DNA from: Zarea fungicola
Lineage: Eukaryota > Ascomycota > Sordariomycetes > Hypocreales > Cordycipitaceae
Direction: 5' to 3'
Length of the DNA: 64,000 bases
NCBI GenBank assembly: GCA_900169235.1
Contig: FWCC01000378.1
Coordinates: 1 to 64,000 of the forward strand
Below the pieces are notes generated by a model. That model was not told where the DNA came from, did no database searches, and saw only the letters and a list, made by a program, of their open reading frames with translations. Of this stretch, positions 51,328-63,236 are shown piece after piece. The translations under genes and the position numbers were made by a program. The first letter of the stretch is position 1, and each line of letters begins with the position of its first letter.

Positions 51328-54300
51328 TCATACTGCTAGTCTGGTGTGACTTGTTCTGAAAAGTCCTACAATCTCTGGCCGTCTTCCCTTTTGCCCCATG
51401 ACAAGCATATACGGTGTCACTCCCTTGCTATCCGCAGTGTCCGGATCTGCCCCTGCCTCGAGGAGAGCGCGGACCCTTTTTACCGACCGTTCCTTGACTG
51501 CGTTATGCAGCGGTGTTGTGCCGTCCTTGTCGGCAGCATTTACATCCACATCTTGCCTCGTGGCCAGAAACAAGACACTTTCCACCCCCTGAAATAGAAG
51601 AGCTGCCGCATTGATCGGTGTAACGCCGTCCAAGTTGGGCAGATTGGGGTCCGCCCCCTTGTCTAGGGCGATTTGCATGCCCTGGACGTTGCCGTGGACC
51701 GCTGCACTGCGAAACTGCGCTGCGACAAACCACTTGTCGTGAATGACAGCGGCGACACTATGCCCCTTATCGCCAGCCGCCGCCTCTGCTTTCCACCTGG
51801 ATAGGTAGTGTAGCACTTCCTCTTGTCCATTTTTGGCCGCCGCTTCAATCATGCCCTCTGTGATGTAAAAGCACGCTGGCCGCTTCCGCCTGATGAAGGT
51901 AAGAAGTGTCACCGCATCCTTGTGCATCGCAATCCGCTCCATCAACTTTGCACCTATTGTTGTCTGCTCGAGCAGTTTCGTCATGAAATAATCCATGAAT
52001 GAATAAAGCTTGTCACGTGCTAGCATTGCCAACAACGCCTCCTCCGTAAACATATCTGGGGTGATGAGGCCTTCGTCGGCGAGGAGCCACAGAACCCCCA
52101 TGTTGTGGTGCCTGGCTGCCATGAGCAGTGCAAAGGGAGCTAGCCGAGCCACATCGTTAGGTTTCAGACAAAGCAAATTCTGCAAGCTCCCGATTTTACG
52201 TTGAAACATATCATCTTCCACCACAGCTTCAATAAGCTCCTCTGTTACCTCGACTTCCTGACTACGAGTTTCCAGGAGCCAATCCAACACCTTTGCCCGT
52301 CCCCGCGCAGCTGCCACGAACACGGCAGGCGTCAACTTCGTGTCGTTTCCCTGCCACTCCAGCAACATTCTCAGCTTGTCTGGGATGGCGTCTCGGGCCC
52401 AGGTTGCCTCACACAGAACATTTTCAGCCAGAACATAGCTGTTTCCCAATCGATCCAGCACCAGCCTCATCAGGTCGCTAGTCGCACACCTTGCCGCCTC
52501 ACCAAGCAAGTAGTCGTCCTTTAATACCTCAAGCCCAGTTCGTTCCAGGATGGTCTTGCTTACTTCCTCCCATCCCTTTCTGGATACCAGCTCCAAAAAG
52601 ACATCATGTGACACATGGAAATGGAACCCTGGATGGCTCAAAAGGCACTCGACAGTGTTCTTATCTCCCAAAAAAATAGCTTCTAACAAAATGTCCTCGC
52701 CGTTTTCAATAGTGCCTTTCCAACAGTCCAGCAATAGTTGCAACATGGCGCTTCGCCCACGCCGGCTTCTGTTGGACGCAGCACGCAATAAGATATCACG
52801 ACTAATGCCATCCACCGTGTCAAAATGTTCAAGAAGAAGCTTCATTTTCTCTGGGTCCCCAAATTCGGCAACAGTTTGAATGACCTCCTCGGTAACCAGA
52901 AATTGAAATTCCTCTTTCCTGCTAAGCAGCCGATGAAGCAATTCAATCTTCCCAGTACTGTTGGTGACGTTTTTGAGCATACTTGCTTTGATGCTGAAGC
53001 CACAATTCCGCCTGTCCAGAGCCATTTTCAATGCTCTGGACGCCACAGTATCCTTGCCCGCGCCTCTTCTCCGTTCACTCTCAGCCTCGGACATCAGTAT
53101 CTCAAGCATGTGCTGTGTAAGATGCATGTCACGGCCTAGGACATCAAGTAGCATCTCCAGATACTTCGAATTCCGGGCTCCGGCTGCTAAAGCATTCTTG
53201 TTTACCACTGCTGTCTCAATTCCTTCCGCTGTATCAAGATCAACGTATTTGCTGAGGACTGCCAAAAAAATGCGTTTGTTGCCAGTACGGGCAGCATTTT
53301 CGGCAGCCTTTTGGACTGGAGACTCGCCGAGATGGGTGTCTGGTACTCTGGCATCCGCACCATGTAACAGAAGAAGATTGACAAGTTCCTCGTTTTCATA
53401 CTGGATAGCCCTGGTAAGGGGTGAATAGTAGCTCCCATTCGTCGAGTTGACATCCGCTCCACGCGAGATTAACAAATCAACCAACTTCACTTGTCCTGAC
53501 TGAACCGCAGCGCTCAGTGCACTTCCAACATCCGCACTCCATGCATTCACGTCGACATTCTCAGTAGCCAGTATATATTCCACAATATTGTACAAACCGA
53601 AACGGCTAGCCGAAGCTAAATCAGTCCAGCCTGACACCTCCTCCCCGGACGATATATCCCATACCCTCTTATAGCGACTTGGCGCAGCCAAGGCTCGCCG
53701 GACCTGCTGCTTCATGGAATCACTAACCGTGTCACCCAGATCTTTGAAGTGGGTAGCCCAGTAATACACGGCGTATTCCAAAAAAGGGAACGCTGCCATA
53801 CTGTTTCGGGTTTCAGGCTCCATTTCCTCTTGAGCCCCGGCCAACCAGTCGTCTAGGAGCAGGTAGGTTATACAGCACTGAGTAATTGGCTGGCCCAATT
53901 CAGGGGTTAGCTGAAAGCGGCCCTTCCATTCCCATTTCACATCTGTCTCGCCTTTGGACAACAAGAACTCTCGCGCCGTCAGATGAATAAAGGATAGACG
54001 ATTGTCATAAATGTTGACTATCAGACCGCACAAATTCTTGACAGTGGTTTTAAAATCTCCTTGCCAGCATTGGCTTGCGATATCCGCCTGCGTATGAAAC
54101 GGAGGTTCCGCCAGAGCCATGGTGAGTGCGTAGTTGGCCTCGGCCTCTGTAAGATCCCGTTTCGCCGTGAGCAGTATTTGGAGCAGAGTAATTGTCATTC
54201 TCTCATCTTTGCTGCGCTGAAGAATCTTTTCGTAGGCCTCAGAAACTTGCGATGGAATCTCTGACAGAAGAGCCTCGATGTCTACCGGGCGTTTGTAGCG

Positions 54301-56199
54301 GCTGGGTTTTTCCTCGATGATGCTCAGAGTCAGGTGAAGCCATAGATACGTCCTAGTACCGCGGCTTTTCAAATGGTTTGCAATTTTCATCTTGTCTTCC
54401 AGCTTGAAGTCGGGAGCAAAGTCATTGATTCTGGCATCGATGACTAAGTCAATGTCCCTGCTAATGTCCTTGTACCTCTCGTCCCCGTCAAAACGTACAA
54501 ATTGTGCGCGTTTCGACATTGGCCGGAATAAGCTCTCAATAATGTCATATGGCCTGCTGGTGATTAAAAACTTGAGCTTTCCTTGAGAAGAATTTTCGGA
54601 GTAGTAGTCGTTAAATAGATGTGACAAGGTCCTATAGTCTTTGCTGTCGCATTCATCCAGAGCGTCCAACACACAGATGATGTCTGCAGCCCACGAATCG
54701 GCACAAGCTGTTAAAATCTTAAAGAGGCTTGCAACGTTACTAAGTAGAGTTTCTCCGCTGTGGTCGTATAAGGGAATGCCATGTTGAATTAGCTCCTTTG
54801 TTGCATCGTCAGAAAACAGCTGATGGAGGATGGCACACAGAGCATTTGAGATTCGCGTTCTGCGCGAATCGCCGTCTTTGAAGAAAAAGTAGCAGACTGT
54901 CGTAGTGTTTTCTATAGTTGTGTTTCATGACGGGACGGTGATTGTTGAAATATTGCTGCGAAGGTGGCCGCCGTCAATGAGCGCACGCGAGAGGACAGAC
55001 TTGCCGCAGCCTGGACCAGCAGATATCCAAAAAAGACTGGAATTCGGTCCGTCTCGCCAGTCACAAAACCCCTCATCGTTGAAAAACCATTCACAAGTCC
55101 CTTTAACGTGCTTCAAGTTAATGTTTTTATCGGCTTCATATGTAGGGGCTGCTGAGGCGAGAGCCTGTAGAAGCTTGATGTGCTTGTCTTGCCGCCGATA
55201 CTCTTTCATCCTTTGTAGAATATCTCGCTCAGTCTCGCACAGCTTATCGAGTCGCTGCAACTGACTTCTAAAATTCGTTTGAGCTTCTCGTTGTTGAAGT
55301 GGTCCAAAGTATGCCTTGGACTCCTCACTTGCCTTCGCAATGGAGCTCGCTTTGTCGCTCCATTCGCCCCAGCCAGCCACTTTCTGCCAAGCACGGGACG
55401 ACTGCTTGCTTGCGAGGTGACAAATGGCTCGAATTTGGTACTCAAGAATATTGGAATAGACAGTTGACAGTGGCGCAATCAAATCCTGGTAGTGCTCTGC
55501 GGATGAGGATGCGAGGAAGGTCTCTTCGCAGGTCCTCCAGTACAGCTGGATGTCGCTGATGGTCGTGAAACCCTTGACCATAGCCTCATCTTTTTTGAAT
55601 GCCCCTGAAAGTAACTGTCTTCGAGTCAACACACTCTCATTCTCTGCTCGTTATGGCCCGTGCCGACTTACCGGAAGAAAGACAGACACACCACTCCAGG
55701 CCAGTGCAGCATATGGCTGTGCGCTGACTGCTTGCTTAATCACAGCATCGGAAAACACAAAAAGTTTCGCAAGCTTCTCAACCTGGTCTCGGATCTTGTG
55801 CTCCTTTCCACGAAACGAAAGCTTCCACTGTTTCCCTTGACGGTCTTCCTGCAGCTGCTGCACGAGCGTGGCAATGGTCGCTGGGTTCGATGGTGGGGAA
55901 TCGGGGCCGTTCAATAAATCACCAAGATGCTTCTTATAGCCCTCCACGAGCTCGGCTTCGTTTTCTTCAAGCTTTTTATACGCCTGGGACCACAGTGTTT
56001 CTGAAATGTTCTCGTTTGCGATAATTGTCGGAGTGACCGTATCGGGCGGTTGGGCAGTTGGGCGCTGCTCTATCGGCGTCTGAAGGGTTGGCTGGGTCGC
56101 GCTCATCTGTGAGTCCACAGAGAGCTGCGAAGACGCAGACACTGGCGGTTCGGCATATTTCCGCCGTCGCCACGGGAGTTTGTCGCGAAAGCCAGCCAT
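51328..56199 (-). CDS. NACHT-ankyrin NLR-like receptor, frame interrupted by one TGA
   Basis: Two exons, 56199-55672 and 55614-51328, would give 1604 codons. The N-terminus (Pro/Thr/Gln-rich, then KKLEENEAELVEGYKKHL and YAALAWSGVSVFLP, continuing in exon 2) matches the NACHT-associated N-terminal helical domain of fungal NWD-type receptors. Walker A is GPGCGKS (about 376-382) and Walker [11 protein letters not shown], followed by LITSRPYD. The rest is a long repeat region: three or four regular ankyrin units, about 500 residues of degenerate helical units of the fungal EEVVKAAA type (AVFVAAARG, ELIEAVV), and three regular ankyrin units at the end. An in-frame TGA at 54925-54927 (codon 406) interrupts the NACHT domain while the same frame continues open on both sides. 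No intron of suitable length and phase removes it. It may be a young pseudogene, a read-through case or a sequencing error. Confidence 0.75.
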
Positions 56200-58313
56200 G
56201 GTACTCAATCTTGTGCAATGATGAGGAACGCATGCTGTCCTTCAGCCGCCTCACCTCCTGCATATAATGCTGTGAGGCAGACACATCACGGTGCATAGCC
56301 CCACTATTCCTATTTGTTACAACTCCCTACACTCTCAGAAGCTGGCTATTCTTCTTCTTTTTGCATTACAAATATGCACGTTGAATCTGTTCAATTGCCC
56401 ACGTCCGGATTGAAGATCTTGGGGTCCTCCTTTTTCGCCGTTACTTTGATTCTTGATAATGTTGTTATACTGCGTTACGGATGACGACACTTGCATCTTG
56501 GATGAAAGCCTTCCTTGTGGAACAGATCTTGTTGGTAATGGACAGCTATGTAGAGCCGACTTCCGCTCAAAAGTGACGGATATCCAGCCTGGAAATCGAG
56601 ATTGAATAACAGTCAAGAAAAGTATCAATACGCGCAGCGCTCGACAGTCATCCATAATTATCTTCATAGCAAACGCTCGCCTTTCATCACAAGACACAGA
56701 GTCTGGACTCTCGAAAGATGGACGAGGTCTTTTATCATATTTAGTTCAATTATATTAGCTATTGTTATCAACCCACTGGTGCAGCAGCCATTTTTTAGCA
56801 GACTGGTGTTGCGACGTGGGTGGCTGTTGTCGCATCCTTCGCGATCCTGGCGGAACTGTTGCTAACCCGGTACGCGCGCCCAAGCTGTTAACATAGAAAT
56901 CGCTAGAAACTTTCTATTAAGACATTTCTAGTTCATGATTTTTTAGGGCTTAATTCGAACCTGTCCTCGTTGGCGTTTTAGAGCAGGAAGTAGGTGCATA
57001 GAGCAAAGACTATAGGGTAGGCTGAGTATCGCTCGGAAGCTGTCCTACAATTCATCAATCAGGCAATAACTACATGAAGGGTAAAGCGACCTGAGAGAAC
57101 GTATCAAGACCGACATGCTGTCCAAATATGCAGGGAATAATAAATAATTGATGATGCAGCTAGTACGCAATGGTGCAGGGCATACTGTACCTATTGAATA
57201 CTTTGGCCAGATCTTCAATGGTCCTGGAAGTCTCGCTATGAGCAACACGTCCAACATCGGGTTGCACGTGCTCGACCTGAAACAGCTGTCTCTTTCTGCT
57301 GTGATTTGTTCACCCGATAGGTAGAGGCTAGATTCTGGCTAATTTTTTTTTTCTATTTTCTTTCTGTATCTGTTATATCTGAGCCCTCAAACAAGTGTGC
57401 ATTGTGGTGCTGCTTCTGTCGCTTCAGGGAGAATTTCCGAATTGACCATTAGCAGGCAGCTAGACCGCAGAGGCCTTTGTCGGTGTACTGGGCGTCTGGC
57501 TGCTATATTTGGTGTCGCATGTAGGGCCAAAAATCACTATAGAAGCAAAAGCACTAGAGCCAGGATATCGCTAGTTGAGCTTGGCTGGCCCGGTCTGTGA
57601 GGGACGGGTGAAGCGTTGCGTAGAATACTTACCGACAAAGACAAAATGAGTGCGACCAATTTGTTAGTTTGATTCTGTTCACAACCAGCCCGCCACGCAC
57701 CAATGCACTAGCATGGAGCCCATACTTCTGACTGGCTCAGCCACACGAAAGAGCCCAAAACGGGCATTAGAAGTTTTAGTGTCCGCTCGATACAGTAAGC
57801 CACGCCGCACATTGAATGTTGGTTCCTGGAAAGTATTAGCCATTAAAAATCGCTTAGTAACTTATCGAACGGAAGCTATGTGCTGTTGGGCCCACGTCAA
57901 ACTTGATAGTCCGGCCTGGCTAGCTTCCAGGACCCCCGCAAGTCAAGCTATCAGATGCAACCCTATTCTCACGGCCCGGCCACTCTTTAGTGCTGAGTTA
58001 CAGGGAGCCAACAGGACAGCGTTCGCTATTTATAGCAGCCAGCAGGGTCCCCTCGTGGCTTACACACAGAACCGTCGCCCGGCGAATTGCCCGTTGAGTG
58101 GGAATTCTCCATTTCGGATCTTTAGTGCTTCCTGTCGTCTCTTTCGGTGCCGAGAACTCCGCCAGTAAGCTTGACATCTGTCCGAGCTATTATGTGGCAT
58201 AAAAACACTCGTCGCCGCTGAAGGAGCCGGGCGCAACTAGCGAGAGCAATAGAACCATTCAGCAAATAACGTTCCACGGCAAGACGCGCAACTCAAATTA
58301 GTGGGCCAATCCG
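56200..58313. other. Long intergenic region, no gene seen
   Basis: 2.1 kb. Frames at 56335-56697 (minus, 120 codons) and 57713-58168 (plus, 151 codons) have no recognisable motif and no supporting splice pattern. Confidence 0.45.
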
Positions 58314-59278
58314 ATGAATGTCACTTGGCTTGGGGCATCTCGCCCAGTGCAGGGTGTAGCCGCATTGTCGAATCTACGGACCCTTCCTCAACACATTGAC
58401 CGGATCTTACTAAGTTCAGCTTTCTTTGTGATCCTGTACAATTTTTTGGCGGCACCTCTGACGCGATTTTTCATACCAAAGCAATGGAATCGCTTTTCAG
58501 ACGACGAGAAAATCCGCTGGAGAGATCAAGTTGCTTCCTTGGCCCAGAGCGTCATTATTGGACCGGCCTGCCTGTACGTCCTATGGCTGCAAAGGTCATC
58601 GGACCCTCCGGGGTTGATTGAGAGAATTTATCAGCATTACGATCTAGAAATGCAAATAGTTGATATTGCAATGGGATACTTTATGCTGCATTTTATCATA
58701 AGTATATTTGACTTTAAGAATCATGGAATCCAGATGATATTACATGCAACCATTGGCGTCTTCTACATCGCAGCAGCCTATGTACGTTTTCACTGCTCCC
58801 TTACAAACCAATAGTAACTTACCTGTATTAGTATTCGTTTATACCTTACTATACCACATGGTTTCTCGTCTATGAGATAACAAATCCTTGCCTCAACATC
58901 TATCGATTCCTATCTCAGCTTGGCAAAGGTACATCACCCGCTGCTATTACGAATGCTGCCATCTGGATTATCCTATTCTTCTTCTCTCGCATTCTCTGGG
59001 GCACATATGCTTCCTACTCTATTTGTTTTGACCTTTTCCAGCTGAGAGGGAAGCAAATGACACTGCAAGACTTGGGAGCCAAAGAATTTGCTGCTTATAA
59101 GCGCCTTCAAAGGGACAATCTCCAGCCAGGGCCCGTGGCAGCTTGGGCATTTGTCTGTACCTTGATGGCTACTGCAATACTACAGTGCCTAAACTACTTG
59201 TGGTTTTACTTGATCATTACAACAACGATAAGGAAGCTCAGTGCTAAGAATAAGAAGGAGCTGGAAAAGGTTGATTAA
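58314..59278 (+). CDS. TLC-domain membrane protein (TRAM/LAG1/CLN8 type)
   Basis: Two exons, 58314-58781 and 58832-59278, give 915 nt, 304 aa; the intron is 50 bp (GTACGT..TTAG). At least six hydrophobic segments are visible. The arrangement (WNRFSDDEKIRWRDQVASLAQS, then IGPACLYVLW, DIAMGYFMLHFIISI, MILHATIGVFYIAAAY, and after the splice TTWFLVYEITNPCLNIYRFL, FFSRILWGTYASY) matches fungal TLC-domain proteins related to TMEM56/FAM57, in which the invariant His of MxLHH-type text appears here as LHA. Presumably ER membrane, with roles in lipid sensing or synthesis inferred only from family. The C-terminus is Lys-rich (KLSAKNKKELEKVD). It is not a ceramide synthase, as no homeobox-like or Lag1 double-His motif is seen. 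Confidence 0.75.
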
Positions 59279-60235
59279 GGGATGGGAGGCAATCAAAAAC
59301 GAAGTGTCGGAGAAGATGCGACACACCTGACTAGTCGCTGATTAGATTGCGCCACGATGGATAGCTAGGAACAAGATATAGACAACACCACTACAAAAAA
59401 AGGCATTGGAAAACTGCCCTATAGGAAACTACAGGAAATAAAATGTAAGACTAGGGCTTACAGAGGATAGCCGTCGGGTGGTTATAGATACCAACAAGCT
59501 CTTTAGGAAGTTCGGCGTACCGTGTATTGGTGGCGCATACTTTTCTCGTGCAGCGCTGCTGTTGAGGGGAGTAATGGTCGTCTACAAAAATAGGCCTAGT
59601 GACTGGTAGCCTATAACTTTTGCTAATATTGATTTATTTATACTGAGAATGTTACGCATCGTCTTTTGGTGGTAGCGCGTCTGGGCTTGCAAACCAGTTC
59701 GGATGTCGTGGAGCAATCTAGGCACACGAGGAAGCTGTCTCCAATGCTCCCCTCTGTGGACACGAATGGCCAATTAATCAGCCAACTAGTAGAAGAATTG
59801 CGGAGAATTAAAATAGAGTATCTGCTGTGGAATTATTGCCGCTGACTTCTTCACTAATTAATAGCGCTTACTTCCATAAGGAGCAAGTCAGGGCGAGCTG
59901 CCTAGCCAAGACTCTAGACGGACGCGCCACCGGTTTGACGGCGTTGCAACCGCCCTAGCTCAACCACCCCAAGAGCCCCATGGAGGAAGCTTACTGATAA
60001 AGTACGGCCGAGATTTTAATCCAGTGTCTTGCACGTAGAAGTACCAAGACTATGCATTTTCTACTTTTAGCCATCATGGCTTGGAAATTGTGGCTCAGTT
60101 CGGACACGGCGCCGGCTCGCTCACAACCGTTGCCTCACACTCAGTGCAATGGCGTATAATAAGAGACCCTGATTCGTCTACGTGATGAGAAATCCAACTC
60201 TCTATAGTATTCACAAAGCAGCACATCTATTAAAA
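59279..60235. other. Intergenic, no gene seen
   Basis: About 960 bp with no supported gene. Carries the PAQR promoter region; a CATCATGG word at 60071 is not followed by a useful frame. Confidence 0.45.
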
Positions 60236-61156
60236 ATGGCAGCTAGCAAAGAAGATCCAACGCCAGCATCTGCGATCCTCAAAGCCGGCCGAGGCGGGCT
60301 GATCCTGCTCGAGGACATGCCTTTGCACTGGAGGGTAAACCAGCACATTCACTCTGGCTACCGGTTTCGTTCTACCATTTACGGATGTATTGCATCCATG
60401 TTCTCCATCTCCAACGAATCTTTCAACATCTGGTCTCATGCACTGGGCCTCTACCTTGTGTTCCTACGGCAGAGGGACAGTGACAAACGTCTTGCCTTTG
60501 GCATTTCCGGGCTTGGATACAATGCAGTTCCCGCTGAGGATAGTCTTGCGCTCTCAAGTTTTAGCGTAGCATGTGTGGTTGCGTTGTTCTGCAGCGTGTC
60601 GTGGCATACCATGTGTTGCCACTCGCAGCAATGGGTTTTTGACTCCTTTGACACGGCAGATCTCATGGGCGTCACAATCTTGGTAGCTGCCTCTGCTCTC
60701 ATGGTAGACTATACAGCCTTCTACTGTGACCCATTCTGGCGCTGGGCTTATTGTTCCTTGACGGCGATTCTAGCCCTTGGGGCTCTAATTTCAATGGCCA
60801 CGCCCACCCTCCGACACGCCGACACCGCTTGGCTGCGGGTGGCTTTCTTTGTGGGCATTGGCTTTTCGAGCATCATTCCCATCGTTCATCTCGTGTGTAA
60901 CATTGGCGTGGCGCAAGCCATGTCTTGGTACTGGCCAATGGTAAACGTTTGGGTCCCGGTACTGACTGGAGCGCTTGTTTACGGGACAAAAGTGCCCGAG
61001 AGTATTTGGCCTGGCCGTTTTGACTACATTGGGTCAAGCCACAACATTTGGCATGTTGCATCGTTGGTGACTATTATAAACGGCCACAGTGCCGTGGAAC
61101 AGATGTATCTTGGTGCTTTACACGGGACTTTGGGTGCCTGCCAATCAGGAAAATAA
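60236..61156 (+). CDS. PAQR / haemolysin III-type receptor-like protein (IZH family)
   Basis: Intronless, 306 aa from ATG 60236; that ATG has a good context (AAAAATGGC), while the in-frame ATG at 60185 would add 17 residues. Seven-span membrane protein of the progestin and adipoQ receptor superfamily, whose yeast members (IZH) affect zinc and lipid metabolism. Diagnostic text appears in order: LHWRVNQHIHSGYRF, SISNESFNIWSHALG, the S-x3-H of FCSVSWHTMCCHS, DTADLMGV, and the C-terminal SSHNIWHV with the H-x3-H zinc pair. The first His is consistent with a zinc site built from these three His residues, which members use for ceramidase-like or receptor function. Family is secure, exact role unknown. 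Confidence 0.88.
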   Translation: MAASKEDPTPASAILKAGRGGLILLEDMPLHWRVNQHIHSGYRFRSTIYGCIASMFSISNESFNIWSHALGLYLVFLRQRDSDKRLAFGISGLGYNAVPAEDSLALSSFSVACVVALFCSVSWHTMCCHSQQWVFDSFDTADLMGVTILVAASALMVDYTAFYCDPFWRWAYCSLTAILALGALISMATPTLRHADTAWLRVAFFVGIGFSSIIPIVHLVCNIGVAQAMSWYWPMVNVWVPVLTGALVYGTKVPESIWPGRFDYIGSSHNIWHVASLVTIINGHSAVEQMYLGALHGTLGACQSGK

Positions 61157-63236
61157 AAATTTGCATTAATAGTCAGCTAGTTCTTTATAGATTTATCATT
61201 TCTGTTACATCAATTAATCAGGTAGTCATTTATGTAACCGTACGTTCCCTAGAAATTGGCAATTGAGGCGCTACTTTCAATGCTATCGAGCAAGCCTTCA
61301 TACTGTACAATTTTGCACTAAAGCCTGAAATTTGAGAATGTAATGTCTTTGTTTGCGCGAGATAGACAAGTAACGGACGTCATAGGTAGCATACAATCGA
61401 GCAATCGGAGCAGTAAAGTTGCTAGCTAAGCAAACGTAAAACAAGCCTTGCACATGTTGGTCTTTCTCCCAGCAAGCACTGGTGGACGCGATAACTGCGT
61501 TAGCGGAAGGCTGTTAGCCTAGGCAAGGCTGTCCACTCGTACAACTAAAATTAGGGGGCCTCATAGGCCAAGACGGGATGATAAAGCTGTACGATTATCT
61601 CATCGTAATCCCGCCGCACCCGAAGAGCACACACCATAAGCGCTTGTCCGCGATCAGGTGCATTGATTTGAAATCCTTCAAGTCTACTTGCTCAGCAGCT
61701 GATACGCCGGTTCGCTTATGGCTTGTTGGCTGGCTAGTGCTAATGCCAGTAGTGGGTTATATCCGCCTCGGGTTATACTGCCATCGGTGGTTGGTCATTT
61801 GTAGGAAGATTGTTAAATGACATAATAGTTTTTTGCCTGTATATAACAGGATATTACCCCTAGATGAAAGTCTAAATATATTAACTCATCGTAAGAAGTG
61901 GAGAAGCACTTGAAGCAACTGTGCAGTGTACCGCCAGTGATTGCCTGCGTGCTTGCAAAGGAAGAATTCTATTTTTAAATTTCATATTCATAGGAACATG
62001 CGAGTCCAAAAACTTCCACAGTGTTGACGCAGAAGAGCATGCTTATACAGAAAACTGTAAATACAGCTACTCGATGCGTTTCAGGCATCTTTCTGGTCTC
62101 GTTAACCATCCGGCCCGGATACAAGGACTCGCAGTTGAGAATAATACATGGGCCATCTGTCAACGCTCCAAAAATAATGCGCAGTAATTCCGGGCTGGTT
62201 TAGAAATGCTGCGCTGACCCAAACCCACTAACTATGCAGCTAGCCTCTCAAGCCGTTCTGTCGGCCTGCGCGCCGTTGCTCTTTCAATTTGGAACGGGTA
62301 ATCAGTTTTAACCTTATTGTCCACTCTTCATAAAAAGAGCCTGGGTCTCAGGACGGACTTATCAGTGGGCCGCCTCAATAGCGGACGGGAACAGGGTACA
62401 GAATCGGACATTCGGAGAATGAATTTGTCAACGCCGAAGAGGCTTTTTTCATGGCGCTGTGGCTGCTCCGACCAAACATCCCCGGCGCTCTTAGCTCAAC
62501 ACTGCGATTCCACTAGTTATGTATAGCCGCTGGGGACTGTAGAAAGTGGAAGCTAGGCACATGGATACGCCGGGGTTGCATCGACTAACAAGACGTGGCG
62601 ACAACTATGCCTTTCATTCTTTCTTCGCCAGAAATATCCAAAATCTCAAATATTCAATGAATGACTTACAACCCACCCCGGCGACATTTTTTGCCAGATA
62701 AAACGTCCTATGGCAATAGTCAAAAATAGAGATTGCGGGTTTCGAAGGGCCGGAAAAGCCGGGCTGACGCACACTGTGAGCCATGGTACTGAGCCACCAT
62801 CACCAGCTCCGGGACGGGCCACGGTATGGATACGGATAGCGCTGATGCGATGGAGAATTGCCACATGCACCAGTACAAGAACGTACCCCATACTCCGAGG
62901 TGGACCTCGATGTAATAACTAACAAGGGACAAATAAAGCTGCAGCGCTAAAAGCTGCTGCGCACGGAAACTGCCCTTGCCGTATACTGCGGTACTATGTT
63001 AGAATTTTGAGACCGTATGTGGCACCTATGGAGTTTGAGTGCGTTCCGTTTGAGAATCAATTGCCAACAGCTCGTGGCTGTAGTCAGCTACTTGAAAACT
63101 AAATTGCCTTTTATTTTTACGGTTCACTCTACAACCAACTCTGTACTTGATTCTACTTGACTGATAAACCTATGTCTCATTACTTATGCTAGCTTTATGG
63201 ATATCAAAGTGAAAACATACAACCACAGCGTCTGCA
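61157..63236. other. Intergenic, no gene seen
   Basis: 2.1 kb with small open frames on both strands (88 codons at most), none recognisable. Contains the MFS transporter promoter region. Confidence 0.5.

Noticed and set aside
54925..54964. A short intron removing the in-frame TGA in the second NLR
   Set aside because: The nearest GT..AG pairs give lengths of about 20, 25, 35 or 40 nt, none a multiple of three and all too short for a fungal intron.
56335..56697. 120-codon minus frame upstream of the second NLR
   Set aside because: No similarity recognised; starts at a non-ideal position and does not join the NLR exons.
57713..58168. 151-codon plus-strand frame
   Set aside because: No motif, no splice partner, and no family recognised; likely chance.
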